Assembly: GCA_036378495.1 (NCBI GenBank)
Contig: DASUWI010000113.1
Coordinates: 1-12,480, forward strand
Source: JAFALX01 sp036378495
GTDB lineage: Bacteria; Chloroflexota; Dormibacteria; Aeolococcales; Aeolococcaceae
Length of the DNA stretch: 12,480 nt
Direction: 5' to 3'
Part shown: positions 1 through 6,089 of the stretch, piece after piece
Layout of the letters: each line of letters begins with the position of its first letter
Numbering within the stretch: position 1 is the stretch's first letter
Translations under genes and position numbers: made by a program
The notes under the pieces: generated by a model
Seen by the model: the letters and a program-made list of their open reading frames with translations, nothing else
Told to the model about the DNA's origin: nothing
Databases searched by the model: none

Positions 1-1
1 G

Positions 2-943
2 ATGGGGATCCTGGCGGCGCTGACGGTGGTGAACGTGGCCCAGCTGGGCGCCGACCCGGCGACCGACGCCGCCGAGGTCGGGGTCGCCGCGACCACCGAA
101 GTCGCGGCGGGGTTCACGCTGGCGAGCGTCGGGACCATGGCGATCGAGGGGGCGTTCGTGGGGCTGTCCAGCGACGTGGTGGCGCAGCTGGGCGCGGACG
201 TGCTCGACCACCTGGATCCGCAGTTCGACCAGACGGGTGATCACGCGACATCGTGGTTCAACCCGCAGGAGGCGGTGCTCAGCGGCCTGGCCGGTGGCGC
301 GGGCGGCGTGCTGCTGGGTGGGTCGGGTCTGCTGTTCCGTGGCGGCGCCGCCCCGGCGATCGCCGGCGATGACGCCGGGCTAATCGGCGACACGCCGGCT
401 GTGGGCGCCCGGAGCCCGGCAGCCACGCCAGCGCCGAGGGTTTTTGATGCCTCGGACACGGGTCAGCCCGTGCCCTCACGTCTTGACCCGACGACGAACA
501 CGTCGCCGGACCTGAAGGGCGCCAACGGTGATCCCAATCCGGGCCCGAAGAACTGTTCCGCGTGCGTGAAGGCGGTCGATGCCCGCATGACCGGAGACCC
601 CCACGCGTCCGCCGGTCCCATGAGGAGCGGCGTCTCGTTCTCGGATATCGAGAACGAGTGGGGCGGACCCGTGGCCCAAAAGGGGTGGTCCGCGATTCAA
701 ACGGATATGACGCAAGCGGGCAGTGGCGCGCGAGGCGTCATGGTGTTGACGGAGCCAAACGGCGCGCACATCGTCAATGTCGTCAACGACAACGGGACGG
801 TCCGGATCCTCGATGGGCAAATCCCCAAGAGCGCTGCCGGTCTGAGCGACTATGTGAAGGGCACCAACTTCGCCGGGCCGAACACGCAGACGTACTTCCG
901 CCTGACGTACTCTCCCCCTCCGCCTCCCACTCCAACACCATGA
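2..943 (+). CDS. Polymorphic toxin, C-terminal part with papain-fold (Tox-PL-like) tip; 5' end probably outside the window
   Basis: The reading frame is open from the window edge, so the first ATG is probably internal and the visible 313 residues are the C-terminal part. Residues ~1-115 are Ala/Gly-rich with hydrophobic stretches (~32-65, 93-112). Residues ~116-180 are a Pro/Ala/Thr-rich linker. The last ~130 residues look like papain fold toxin 1 (Tox-PL, PF15644): N-C185-S-A-C188 at its start, A-H256-I-V-N-V-V-N, then I-L-D271-G-Q273, giving a Cys-His-Asp/Gln set in the expected order. Known members act as cysteine-protease-like or glutamine-deamidase effectors inside target cells; the substrate cannot be told here. 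The tail is a short proline run. The likely immunity gene follows with a 4-bp overlap. Base composition falls towards the 3' end, as expected for an exchanged toxin tip. Delivery route (for example type VII secretion) is inference, because the N-terminal trafficking domain is not in view. Confidence 0.68.
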   Translation: MGILAALTVVNVAQLGADPATDAAEVGVAATTEVAAGFTLASVGTMAIEGAFVGLSSDVVAQLGADVLDHLDPQFDQTGDHATSWFNPQEAVLSGLAGGAGGVLLGGSGLLFRGGAAPAIAGDDAGLIGDTPAVGARSPAATPAPRVFDASDTGQPVPSRLDPTTNTSPDLKGANGDPNPGPKNCSACVKAVDARMTGDPHASAGPMRSGVSFSDIENEWGGPVAQKGWSAIQTDMTQAGSGARGVMVLTEPNGAHIVNVVNDNGTVRILDGQIPKSAAGLSDYVKGTNFAGPNTQTYFRLTYSPPPPPTPTP

Positions 944-1248
944 ACGAGCCACCGCTCTCGCGCGACGACGCGATTGCCATTGTTCAGGACTGGTTGCGCC
1001 GGGAGCAGCAGCCGTCCGAAGCGAAACCGCTGGGCGTTGTCGTGACAGGCATCGAGGAGAACGAGAGTGCGTTCATCGTACCGTGGCAAGCGCAGGCGTA
1101 TATAGACGGCGACCCGCGCGCTGTGATAATCGGGACGTTCCCCGTGATCGTCGACAAGAGCAGTGGTGAGCTGGTCTATGGGCGACCGGTGATCGCATTC
1201 GACATCCAACTTGCGGAGTACGAGGCTTCCCGGGATCGTGACCGATGA
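940..1248 (+). CDS. Immunity protein, Imm35/YrhB-like
   Basis: The start is the ATG overlapping the toxin stop codon (ATGA), implying translational coupling; the open frame extends upstream but that part is antisense-free shadow of the toxin. The product is 102 residues. Residues ~6-25 form a helix (SRDDAIAIVQDWLRREQ). The body then carries the pattern I-G-T-F-P-V-I-V-D-K-S-S-G-E-L near 64-78 and ends in a Y-x-x-S helix near 94. A small domain with a central 'G-x-x-P-x-I-V-D-x-x-(T/S)-G' is what I recall of the YrhB/Imm35 immunity family (PF15567), whose members sit directly after peptidase-type toxins. The expected role is to bind and block the preceding papain-fold tip in the producing cell. 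Base use is clearly less GC-rich than neighbours (about 58% by hand count over 1021-1080). The family call is from memory of the motif; the immunity role rests mainly on position. Confidence 0.62.
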   Translation: MNEPPLSRDDAIAIVQDWLRREQQPSEAKPLGVVVTGIEENESAFIVPWQAQAYIDGDPRAVIIGTFPVIVDKSSGELVYGRPVIAFDIQLAEYEASRDRDR

Positions 1249-1885
1249 CTTGAAGTCCTTAAACGTGACAAGCTTCTTGCCATCATTGACTTCTACTGAT
1301 GGGCGTGTAAGCGTGGAAGCACCAGCTCGGACAGTGGAAATCCAGGGGCCACGGTCGGACGGCTGGCCGCTAGGCGAGAGGGTAGCGAAGGTTGTCGAGA
1401 CGTCCAGCGCCGTTGCTGAGCTTGAGAAGGTCGCGACCAAAACGGCGCACGGGCCAGCCTTCATCGGTTGCTGAAGGGACGCCGGGAAGCGGTAGCCGGC
1501 GAGGCCAGGTTCTCGACAGCGCGCTGCGGCGCGACTGGACCACCGGCTCAATTAAGAAGCTGGGCCATCACGGCGCGTTCGGTGCGATTTACGGCACACG
1601 CGTACACCTGTTCGCACCTCTGTGTGCCTTGGTACCACCGCCAAGGTGCTGATCGGCCCTTGTTCGGTCGGGGTTCGATTCCCTCGGCCAGGTGGCGCTC
1701 TGAATCGCGCCAGATCGGGCGCAACCACCAAGCCGTGCAGAGCCTCCTAAAGGGCCGAGTAGCTCTATCACACTGAACGGAGCGATCGGTGCAAGAAAGT
1801 CGAAGGCTCCGCCGTTCCACTTAACGATGCGGCGGCGGGCCGCATCACCGGCAGGAAGGAAATGCGCTGGAAGGAGGACTCGAGA
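1249..1885. other. Long intergenic stretch, AT-richer, no convincing gene
   Basis: This 637-base gap between the immunity gene and the surface-protein gene has no reading frame with a recognisable domain. Its first ~60 bases are strikingly AT-rich for this DNA. A plus frame open over 1211-1474 and a minus frame open over 850-1551 cross each other; neither has a ribosome site, and the minus frame runs antisense through the immunity gene. A perfect 6-bp hairpin (CCTTGG/CCAAGG, 1627-1646, 8-nt loop) lies inside it but is not followed by a T-run. At ~1672-1690 there is a tRNA T-arm-like string without the rest of a tRNA. The promoter of the next gene should lie near its right end, but I see no clear -10/-35 pair. 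Confidence 0.5.
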
Positions 1886-3304
1886 GTGGGTCGCTACTTT
1901 TTGAAGATCGCCGTATCGACATCCCTGGTCGCGGCGGTCGCCGCGCCGCTGACGCTCGGTGCCCGGGCGGGCGGACTCCCGATCGGGGGATCGGGCTCGC
2001 TGACCAGCACGGTCGGCACGGTGACGAATACGGTCACGAACACGGTGCAGCAGGTGACCGCCCCGGTGGCGCCGGTGGTCGCCAGCGTCGCACCAGCAGC
2101 GCCGGCTGTCGCACCGGCTCCCGCTGTGTCGGCGCCCAGCGTCGCAACCCCATCGGTGCCGTCGGTACCCGCGGTGCCGTCGCTGCCACTCTCGGTTCCA
2201 GGGCTCAGCTCGAGTCCGGCGGCGAGCTCGAACGACAGCTCGACCAACACCTCGAGCGATCCCTCGACGGCTCAGGCGCCCCCCGGCACCGCGAGCGCCA
2301 ACGCGCTGTCCGTGCCACTCCTCGACACCTGCGTGAGCTGCACCAGCAACAGTGCCGGACCAGATTCGGGCTCGACCGACTCGAACGCCACGGCGCTGCG
2401 AATCCTCGGGCACGACGTCGCGGCGGGTCACGAGTCCGGTGACAACCAGAACGGCTCCGGCAACCTGATCGCCCTGCCGACCAACCCGCTGCTCGCGTTG
2501 GCGATCGCCGACTGGATGGCGCAGACCACGCGCAACAGCGACGGCTCGTCGAACGCCAGCTCGCGTGCGGCCCTGGTGGATCTGAACCTCACCAACCCCA
2601 GCGACGGCTCGTCCGTGGCCAGCCTGGCGGTCCTCGAAGCCGGCAGCAACGCATCGTGGTCGAATGGCCAGTCGTCGGGCAACGGTTTCACCAACGGCGT
2701 CAACCTCAACCTCGGCAACGGCGCGCTGGTGATCATCGTGCTGCACAGCGAGGCACACAGCAGCGCCAGCGGTCAGACGGCGAACACCTACGTGGCATCG
2801 ATCAACGGCAATCAGATCCTGAGCAACTCGCAGATTCCGCAGAAGCTCGTGATCACGATCCCGGGCGTCATCACCATCAGCCTGCTGCTGACCAACTCCG
2901 ACAGCTGCTCCGCCAACGCAGCGGTGGCCCAGGTGACCAACCTCCTCGGGATGAACGGTGAGCAGCTCGGTGCCTTCGAGGTGAACGCGACCGGTTGCGC
3001 CGCCGGCGGTAACAACGGTGGTGGTGGCAACCCCGGTGGTGGTGGCAACCCCGGTGGCGGTGGCAACCCCGGTGGTGGTGGCAATCCCGGTGGAGGCAAC
3101 AACGGTGGTGGGAACAACGGTGGCAACACCGGCGCCAGCTCGTCGGGCACATCCGCCGGCGTCCAGGCCGCCAGCCTCGGTGCCGGTACCGTCGGCACCC
3201 CGTCGACGGGCGTGGGCCTCGGCCTCCTCGGGTTCGTGCTCGCAGGAGCCGGAATCATCGCGGCGCTGAGCTCACGGGCTCGGCGCAACCGCGGGACAAA
3301 GTAG
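1886..3304 (+). CDS. Secreted, probably wall-anchored Ser/Asn/Gly-rich surface protein
   Basis: I place the start at GTG 1886 because AAGGAGGA (1871-1878) sits 7 nt before it; an in-frame ATG at 1862 lacks such a site. The 472-residue product has a classical signal peptide (GRYFLKIAVSTSLVAAVAAP, cut near residue 28), a Val/Thr/Pro/Ala-rich stretch (~40-115), and a Ser/Asn-rich, probably beta-rich domain (~145-370) with four cysteines (DTC-VSC, DSCS, ATGC) that could form two disulfides. Four exact NPGGGG-type repeats follow (~378-401), then looser Gly/Asn repeats. The end reads TPSTG at ~438-442, a hydrophobic helix (~445-463) and a basic tail (RARRNRGTK): the layout of a sortase sorting signal, with xPxTG instead of LPxTG. 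I do not recognise the middle domain. A structural or adhesive role at the cell surface is inference. A strong terminator follows directly. Confidence 0.72.
   Translation: MGRYFLKIAVSTSLVAAVAAPLTLGARAGGLPIGGSGSLTSTVGTVTNTVTNTVQQVTAPVAPVVASVAPAAPAVAPAPAVSAPSVATPSVPSVPAVPSLPLSVPGLSSSPAASSNDSSTNTSSDPSTAQAPPGTASANALSVPLLDTCVSCTSNSAGPDSGSTDSNATALRILGHDVAAGHESGDNQNGSGNLIALPTNPLLALAIADWMAQTTRNSDGSSNASSRAALVDLNLTNPSDGSSVASLAVLEAGSNASWSNGQSSGNGFTNGVNLNLGNGALVIIVLHSEAHSSASGQTANTYVASINGNQILSNSQIPQKLVITIPGVITISLLLTNSDSCSANAAVAQVTNLLGMNGEQLGAFEVNATGCAAGGNNGGGGNPGGGGNPGGGGNPGGGGNPGGGNNGGGNNGGNTGASSSGTSAGVQAASLGAGTVGTPSTGVGLGLLGFVLAGAGIIAALSSRARRNRGTK
3017..3088 (+). repeat. 18-bp tandem repeat, four copies, inside the surface-protein gene
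   Basis: Four consecutive 18-base units (GGTGGTGGTGGCAACCCC with one- or two-base variants) start at 3017, 3035, 3053 and 3071 and encode the G-G-G-G-N-P repeat. Degenerate Gly/Asn codons continue to about 3127. The unit is a multiple of three, so copy-number change would keep the frame and only vary the length of the flexible stalk before the anchor. Confidence 0.85.
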
Positions 3305-3318
3305 CCGTCCAGTTCAAG

Positions 3319-3365
3319 CCGGCCGGAGCCGCGACCGCCTCGCGTGCCCCGGCCGGTATTTTTTT
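3319..3365 (+). terminator. Intrinsic terminator of the surface-protein gene
   Basis: CCGGCCGG (3319-3326) pairs with CCGGCCGG (3349-3356). Inside the loop a second stem, CGCGA/TCGCG, extends the hairpin, and TATTTTTTT (3357-3365) follows. It begins 14 nt after the stop codon. The T-tract ends only 3 nt before the ATG of the next gene. Confidence 0.85.
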
Positions 3366-3368
3366 GCG

Positions 3369-3896
3369 ATGCGTGCCCTCGCCGTCGCGCTCATCGCCCT
3401 CGGAGTTCCCGGCCTCGCCGCCTGCGGCTCGTCAGGCGGAGCGCCGAGCCCCACGATCAAGCCTGGGCTGGACGCGTGTGTCGTCGGCACCTGGAAGAGC
3501 ACCGGGGCGCACGGGACGGTGACCTCGTCGGACGGAACGCTGCACATTCCGCTCAGCGGGGGCGCCGGGCAGCTGACCGTGATCCGCCGTGACGGCACCG
3601 CCACGATCACCTACGACGGCGCTCAACCGTTGCGTGGCGTGGGCACCGACGGGTCCACCTACATGGTCAGCGCCAGTGGACAGATTGCCGGCACCGTGCG
3701 CACCGGAGGCGGTCAGGTGACTCTCGACGTCGCCAACCCGGACAACGCGACGCAGACGATCAGCAAGGACGGCGCGGTGCTGCAGACGACGCATGCCCCG
3801 CCAGAGCTCGTCAGCCCGTACACGTGCACCGCGCACACCGCCTTTGACGTGACCACCAACGGCATCACCGTCACCATGGTCCCGGTGGCCACCTGA
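3369..3896 (+). CDS. Small secreted lipoprotein
   Basis: The product is 175 residues. Its N-terminus (MRALAVALIALGVPGLAAC) is a lipoprotein signal peptide with lipobox L-A-A-C; C19 would be lipidated and the protein held on the outer face of the membrane. After a short Ser/Gly/Pro linker comes a beta-rich domain starting C37-V-V-G-T-W-K-S and ending near Y-T-C153; these two cysteines could close a disulfide. 'GTW' at the start of a small beta domain is reminiscent of lipocalin-like folds, but I cannot name the family. ATG 3369 is chosen because it gives the complete signal peptide, and no in-frame alternative lies upstream before the hairpin. There is no ribosome-binding site: the three bases before ATG are preceded by the terminator T-tract, so translation is probably from a leaderless mRNA or depends on read-through. 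Confidence 0.7.
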   Translation: MRALAVALIALGVPGLAACGSSGGAPSPTIKPGLDACVVGTWKSTGAHGTVTSSDGTLHIPLSGGAGQLTVIRRDGTATITYDGAQPLRGVGTDGSTYMVSASGQIAGTVRTGGGQVTLDVANPDNATQTISKDGAVLQTTHAPPELVSPYTCTAHTAFDVTTNGITVTMVPVAT

Positions 3897-3922
3897 CGCG
3901 GGCAGGCGGCATCATATGGGAC

Positions 3923-4183
3923 ATGGCTGAGCACACCGAGAACGCCGAGCCCGACGCCGACGAGAAGCCGAGGCATGGGCTCGGCGAGCGTATCCGCGAG
4001 CACCTGCGCGCAGCCGAGGTGGCGGCGGAGGAGGCTGCGGGCTACGGGTTCGTCACCGAGACCGTCGAGGCAGCAGAGGCGGCGGTCAACCCTGACCATG
4101 AGCTCGGCACGCACGAGCGTAAGGCGAAGCGCGAGGAGCAGCCCACCGGCGGCGACCCACTTGGAGAATCCGCTCCCGACTGA
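3923..4183 (+). CDS. Small charged hypothetical protein
   Basis: This encodes 86 residues rich in Glu, Ala and Arg, with no signal peptide or membrane segment. Residues ~20-42 (GLGERIREHLRAAEVAAEEA) and ~46-58 should be amphipathic helices; the ends are acidic and probably disordered. I do not recognise a family. It starts 27 nt after the lipoprotein stop. No clear ribosome site precedes ATG 3923; the bases before it are GC-rich except for CATCATATG at 3910-3918. Codon third positions are G/C-rich as in neighbouring genes, which favours a real gene over a chance frame. The tRNA-Thr promoter follows directly. Confidence 0.5.
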   Translation: MAEHTENAEPDADEKPRHGLGERIREHLRAAEVAAEEAAGYGFVTETVEAAEAAVNPDHELGTHERKAKREEQPTGGDPLGESAPD

Positions 4184-4211
4184 GCGTCGAGATCGTGCGA
4201 GCGCGGTCGGC

Positions 4212-4217
4212 TAGGAT
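4212..4217 (+). promoter_or_regulatory. Probable -10 box of the tRNA-Thr promoter
   Basis: TAGGAT ends 9 nt before the first base of the tRNA, a fitting distance for a transcript starting 2-4 nt ahead of the mature 5' end. The -35 is weak (TCGAGA at 4187-4192, spacing 19), so the call rests on the -10 and its position. Confidence 0.4.
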
Positions 4218-4226
4218 CTCCTCGAT

Positions 4227-4301
4227 GCCCAAGTAGCTCAGTGGTAGAGCAACGCCTTGGTAAGGCGTAGGCCGTGGGTTCAATCCCCACCTTGGGCTCC
4301 A
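4227..4301 (+). tRNA. tRNA-Thr, anticodon GGT, with encoded CCA
   Basis: A complete cloverleaf is visible. The acceptor GCCCAAG (4227-4233) pairs perfectly with CTTGGGC (4291-4297). The D-arm is GCTC/GAGC. The anticodon stem ACGCC/GGCGT (4252-4256/4264-4268) encloses loop TTGGTAA, giving anticodon GGT (4259-4261), which reads ACC threonine codons. The T-arm is GTGGG/CCCAC with loop TTCAATC. The discriminator is T4298 and CCA follows at 4299-4301. It is a plausible integration target, because a decayed integrase begins ~130 bases downstream in the same orientation. Confidence 0.97.
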
Positions 4302-4408
4302 CGGCCGGAAATGGCCGATTTCGAATTCGATTCCAGGGCCTCACAGAAATCTACGGACAACGCCATTTTCGCCATGTTCTGCGGCGGGCATTCGTAGAAA
4401 CACCCGCA

Positions 4409-4432
4409 GGGCACCTACCACCACAGGTGCCC
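4409..4432 (+). promoter_or_regulatory. Perfect hairpin directly before the integrase start codon
   Basis: GGGCACCT (4409-4416) pairs exactly with AGGTGCCC (4425-4432) across an 8-nt loop, and the integrase ATG follows at 4434. The only Shine-Dalgarno-like string (AGGTG) lies within the 3' arm, so the fold would hide it. It may be a translation-control hairpin or a recombinase-binding inverted repeat; there is no T-run, so a terminator is unlikely. Confidence 0.5.
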
Positions 4433-4433
4433 C

Positions 4434-5149
4434 ATGACTACAGAGCGCACCGAACCAGAGGACAGCTGGGACCGTCCCATCGAGCGACGACCGCGACCGG
4501 CGATGAGACGCACCGCCCGGCCAGCCTTGGTCAGCCAACCACTGAGGACGCGATAACTGCGTGGCTCACCGCGCGGGCGTTCTCGCCCTCGACGGCGAAA
4601 GAGGCGCGGCAACATTTCGAGCGCGGCAGAGCGCGCGGTTGGCGCGAGCAGCGCGGGATCACCACCACCGACCAGTTCACAGATCAAGCTGCGCGCGACT
4701 GCCTCCTGTACCTGCGCGACCGGGGTGCGGCGCCGGCGACACTCTTCAGCAGCCTGGCAAGCTTCTGCGCCGAGACGCCGGGGTGTGAGGTGGGATTACG
4801 CGGTGATGCCATGAGCACGCTGCGCCTGCCGGTGCTGGTCGAACGGATCCCGGAGGCGCTGACCGGATGCGACTCATCGCCTCATGCGGCGAATCTCTTC
4901 GCGCGCGACTGATTGTCGAAACCCTTCTCCTCGCCGGGCTGCGCGTGAGCGAGTTATGAACGCTCACCATCGATGCGGTGCACCTCGAGAGTCGTCCCTC
5001 TTACCTCGACTGCGCGGTGGCGTGCACAACCCACATCGCCCAAAGACGCCGCGGGAACGACGAGTGGTCATCGACTACGACAGCTACCTCATGGACCGGC
5101 TCGAAGACTTCTGCGGCGTGCACTGCAACCCACACAAGCTGCGGCCAGC
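4434..5149 (+). pseudogene. Decayed tyrosine recombinase (integrase) next to tRNA-Thr
   Basis: Pieces of one integrase lie in successive frames. From ATG 4434 a short N-terminus runs to a stop near 4556. The SAM-like core-binding domain continues in another frame from ~4535 (AITAWLTARAFSPSTAKEA, DQFTDQAARDCLLYLRDRG) to ~4863 (ERIPEALT). A second frameshift leads into R-L-I-V-E-T-L-L-L-A-G-L-R-V-S-E-L (~4902-4956), the conserved box I with its catalytic Arg, followed at once by an in-frame TGA. A last piece (DYDSYLMDRLEDF ... NPHKLR, ~5070-5142) resembles the approach to box II (HxxR). The sequence stops matching right there, so the catalytic HxxH/W and the Tyr are missing. Two frameshifts, one stop and a truncated 3' end make it non-functional. 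It was presumably the integrase of an element inserted at the adjacent tRNA. The break coincides with the end of the toxin gene on the other strand. Confidence 0.8.
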
Positions 5150-5150
5150 C

Positions 5151-5516
5151 TCAGCGACTGAATCGAGCGACGAACAACGGGTGGTCTCGCCATGCACCCT
5201 GCTCGGGCAAGGCTGCCAACGCGGCATCGATCACGCGGGTGAGCTCGCCAAACTCGTTGAGGGCGACCCCAACGATGATCATGCAGCCAGCATGATGGTG
5301 ACCGGCTTCAGCCCATTCACGAAGGATGTCGGGGAAGTCCTTGACATTGTGGGTGATGAGCACGCGTCCTTCGCGGCTCGCTAGCTCGAGTACCGCAGCG
5401 TCGTCGATACCCTCGTAGTCACGCTGGTCGCCGAGCGCGAGAACGTCATGTCCGGCGGTGCGCAGATGCCGGCCGATGACACGTCCGGAGAGCTGCGCGT
5501 CCAACAGCAGCCGCAT
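5151..5516 (-). CDS. PIN-like toxin, DUF5615 family
   Basis: This encodes 121 residues. The start M-R-L-L-L-D6-A-Q-L-S, the central E44-L-A-S-R-E-G-R-V-L-I-T-H and N57-V-K-D60-F carry the acidic residues and layout of DUF5615 (PF18480) PIN-like proteins, the toxin halves of type II toxin-antitoxin pairs. By analogy it would be a Mg-dependent RNase; cleavage target unknown. It lies downstream of its antitoxin with a 5-nt gap, in one operon, and lacks a good ribosome site of its own, so coupling is likely. The length is normal and the frame intact. The stop codon touches the broken end of the integrase remnant, suggesting that the module's arrival or a deletion next to it removed the integrase C-terminus. 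Confidence 0.85.
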   Translation of the reverse strand: MRLLLDAQLSGRVIGRHLRTAGHDVLALGDQRDYEGIDDAAVLELASREGRVLITHNVKDFPDILREWAEAGHHHAGCMIIVGVALNEFGELTRVIDAALAALPEQGAWRDHPLFVARFSR

Positions 5517-5521
5517 CGCGA

Positions 5522-5944
5522 CTACTGGCTTGGCACGCTGACGACTTCAATGAAGGGGTACGCCTGCTCGAGTTCGTTCAATCCGCGTCGTGCGAGACCG
5601 AGCGCCGTGTCGATCTCGTCAGCAAACTCCCTGTGGTAAGCCAGGGCGAGCTGCAGCTGGCGATGAGTGAGCTCCAGCCGATTCTCGGCCGCGCTCACAT
5701 CCTCGTGCAGGTCCTGCCACGCCTGCACCACCTCCCACACATCGAAGGGCGTTCCGATGAGCCAGGCAGCGCGTCGCTGATCCGGACCGCGAAAGGCGAT
5801 GCCGGGATAGCGGCGCGCCCGCTCGGCTTCGTCCGTCAACAGCTCGACGAGCCGGCTCTTGGGAAGCCCGGTCCGGGCGCGGAGAGCGTCGAGGCGCGCG
5901 TCGAGGCTGGCAGAGGGCCGAAAGCTCACGGGTTCGGTCTTCAT
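5522..5944 (-). CDS. Antitoxin with RHH-like N-terminus and DUF433-like C-terminal part, partner of the DUF5615 toxin
   Basis: This encodes 140 residues. Residues ~4-40 (PVSFRPSASLDARLDALRA, then TGLPKSRLVELLTDEAERA) fit a ribbon-helix-helix DNA-binding unit. Residues ~46-78 (YPGIAFRGPDQRRAAWLIG, then DVWEVVQAW) and ~91-115 (LTHRQLQLALAYHREFADEI) match the 'pGI.fR...gRRA.l.g..DVWEVV' and 'ALAYYa...eEID' pattern I know from antitoxins sitting before DUF5615 genes, related to DUF433. It should bind and neutralise the toxin and repress its own promoter through the repeats at 5963-5978. The start at ATG 5944 is supported by a -10 box ending 6 nt upstream, which would make the mRNA leaderless; no Shine-Dalgarno is visible. 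Confidence 0.8.
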   Translation of the reverse strand: MKTEPVSFRPSASLDARLDALRARTGLPKSRLVELLTDEAERARRYPGIAFRGPDQRRAAWLIGTPFDVWEVVQAWQDLHEDVSAAENRLELTHRQLQLALAYHREFADEIDTALGLARRGLNELEQAYPFIEVVSVPSQ

Positions 5945-5950
5945 GCCACA

Positions 5951-5978
5951 ACATTACCACCGTGTAAACGCTGTAAAC
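5951..5978 (-). promoter_or_regulatory. Probable promoter and operator of the toxin-antitoxin operon
   Basis: On the minus strand TAATGT (5956-5951) is a good -10, 6 nt before the antitoxin ATG, so transcription should begin at or next to the A of ATG. On the plus strand TGTAAAC occurs twice (5963-5969 and 5972-5978), 9 bp apart start to start. The distal copy provides a TTTACA -35-like hexamer (spacing 15). Direct repeats across the -35 are a natural place for an RHH antitoxin to bind. Confidence 0.55.
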
Positions 5979-6089
5979 ATTCGTGTTGCCTTCACCACAG
6001 TCGCTGTAACGGAGCGATCGCACGGTGCCAGAGAATGGCTCGTGCGGAAGCAGTTCCGAGCTCGGTAAGGCGGATGCTCCGCTCGGGCC

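Noticed and set aside
1655..1700. tRNA-like T-arm (GGGGTTCGATTCCCT) upstream of the surface-protein gene
   Set aside because: No matching acceptor, D-arm or anticodon arm can be folded around it, and the T-stem has a C-C mismatch. It is at most a tRNA fragment.
1776..1788. AACGGAGCGATCG also found at 6008-6020, considered as an attachment-site repeat
   Set aside because: Only 13 bases, no overlap with the tRNA 3' end, and no similarity beyond it; chance or a short common motif is likelier.
1589..2758. Minus-strand open frame of 389 codons across the surface-protein gene
   Set aside because: It is Arg-rich, repetitive and antisense to a gene with signal peptide, ribosome site and terminator: a typical high-GC shadow.
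3017..3127. Regular repeats considered as a CRISPR-like array
   Set aside because: Units are contiguous 18-mers without spacers and encode Gly/Asn/Pro in frame.
4274..4433. Open frame starting inside the tRNA and running into the integrase
   Set aside because: The first part translates tRNA and spacer; the integrase begins at ATG 4434 after the hairpin.
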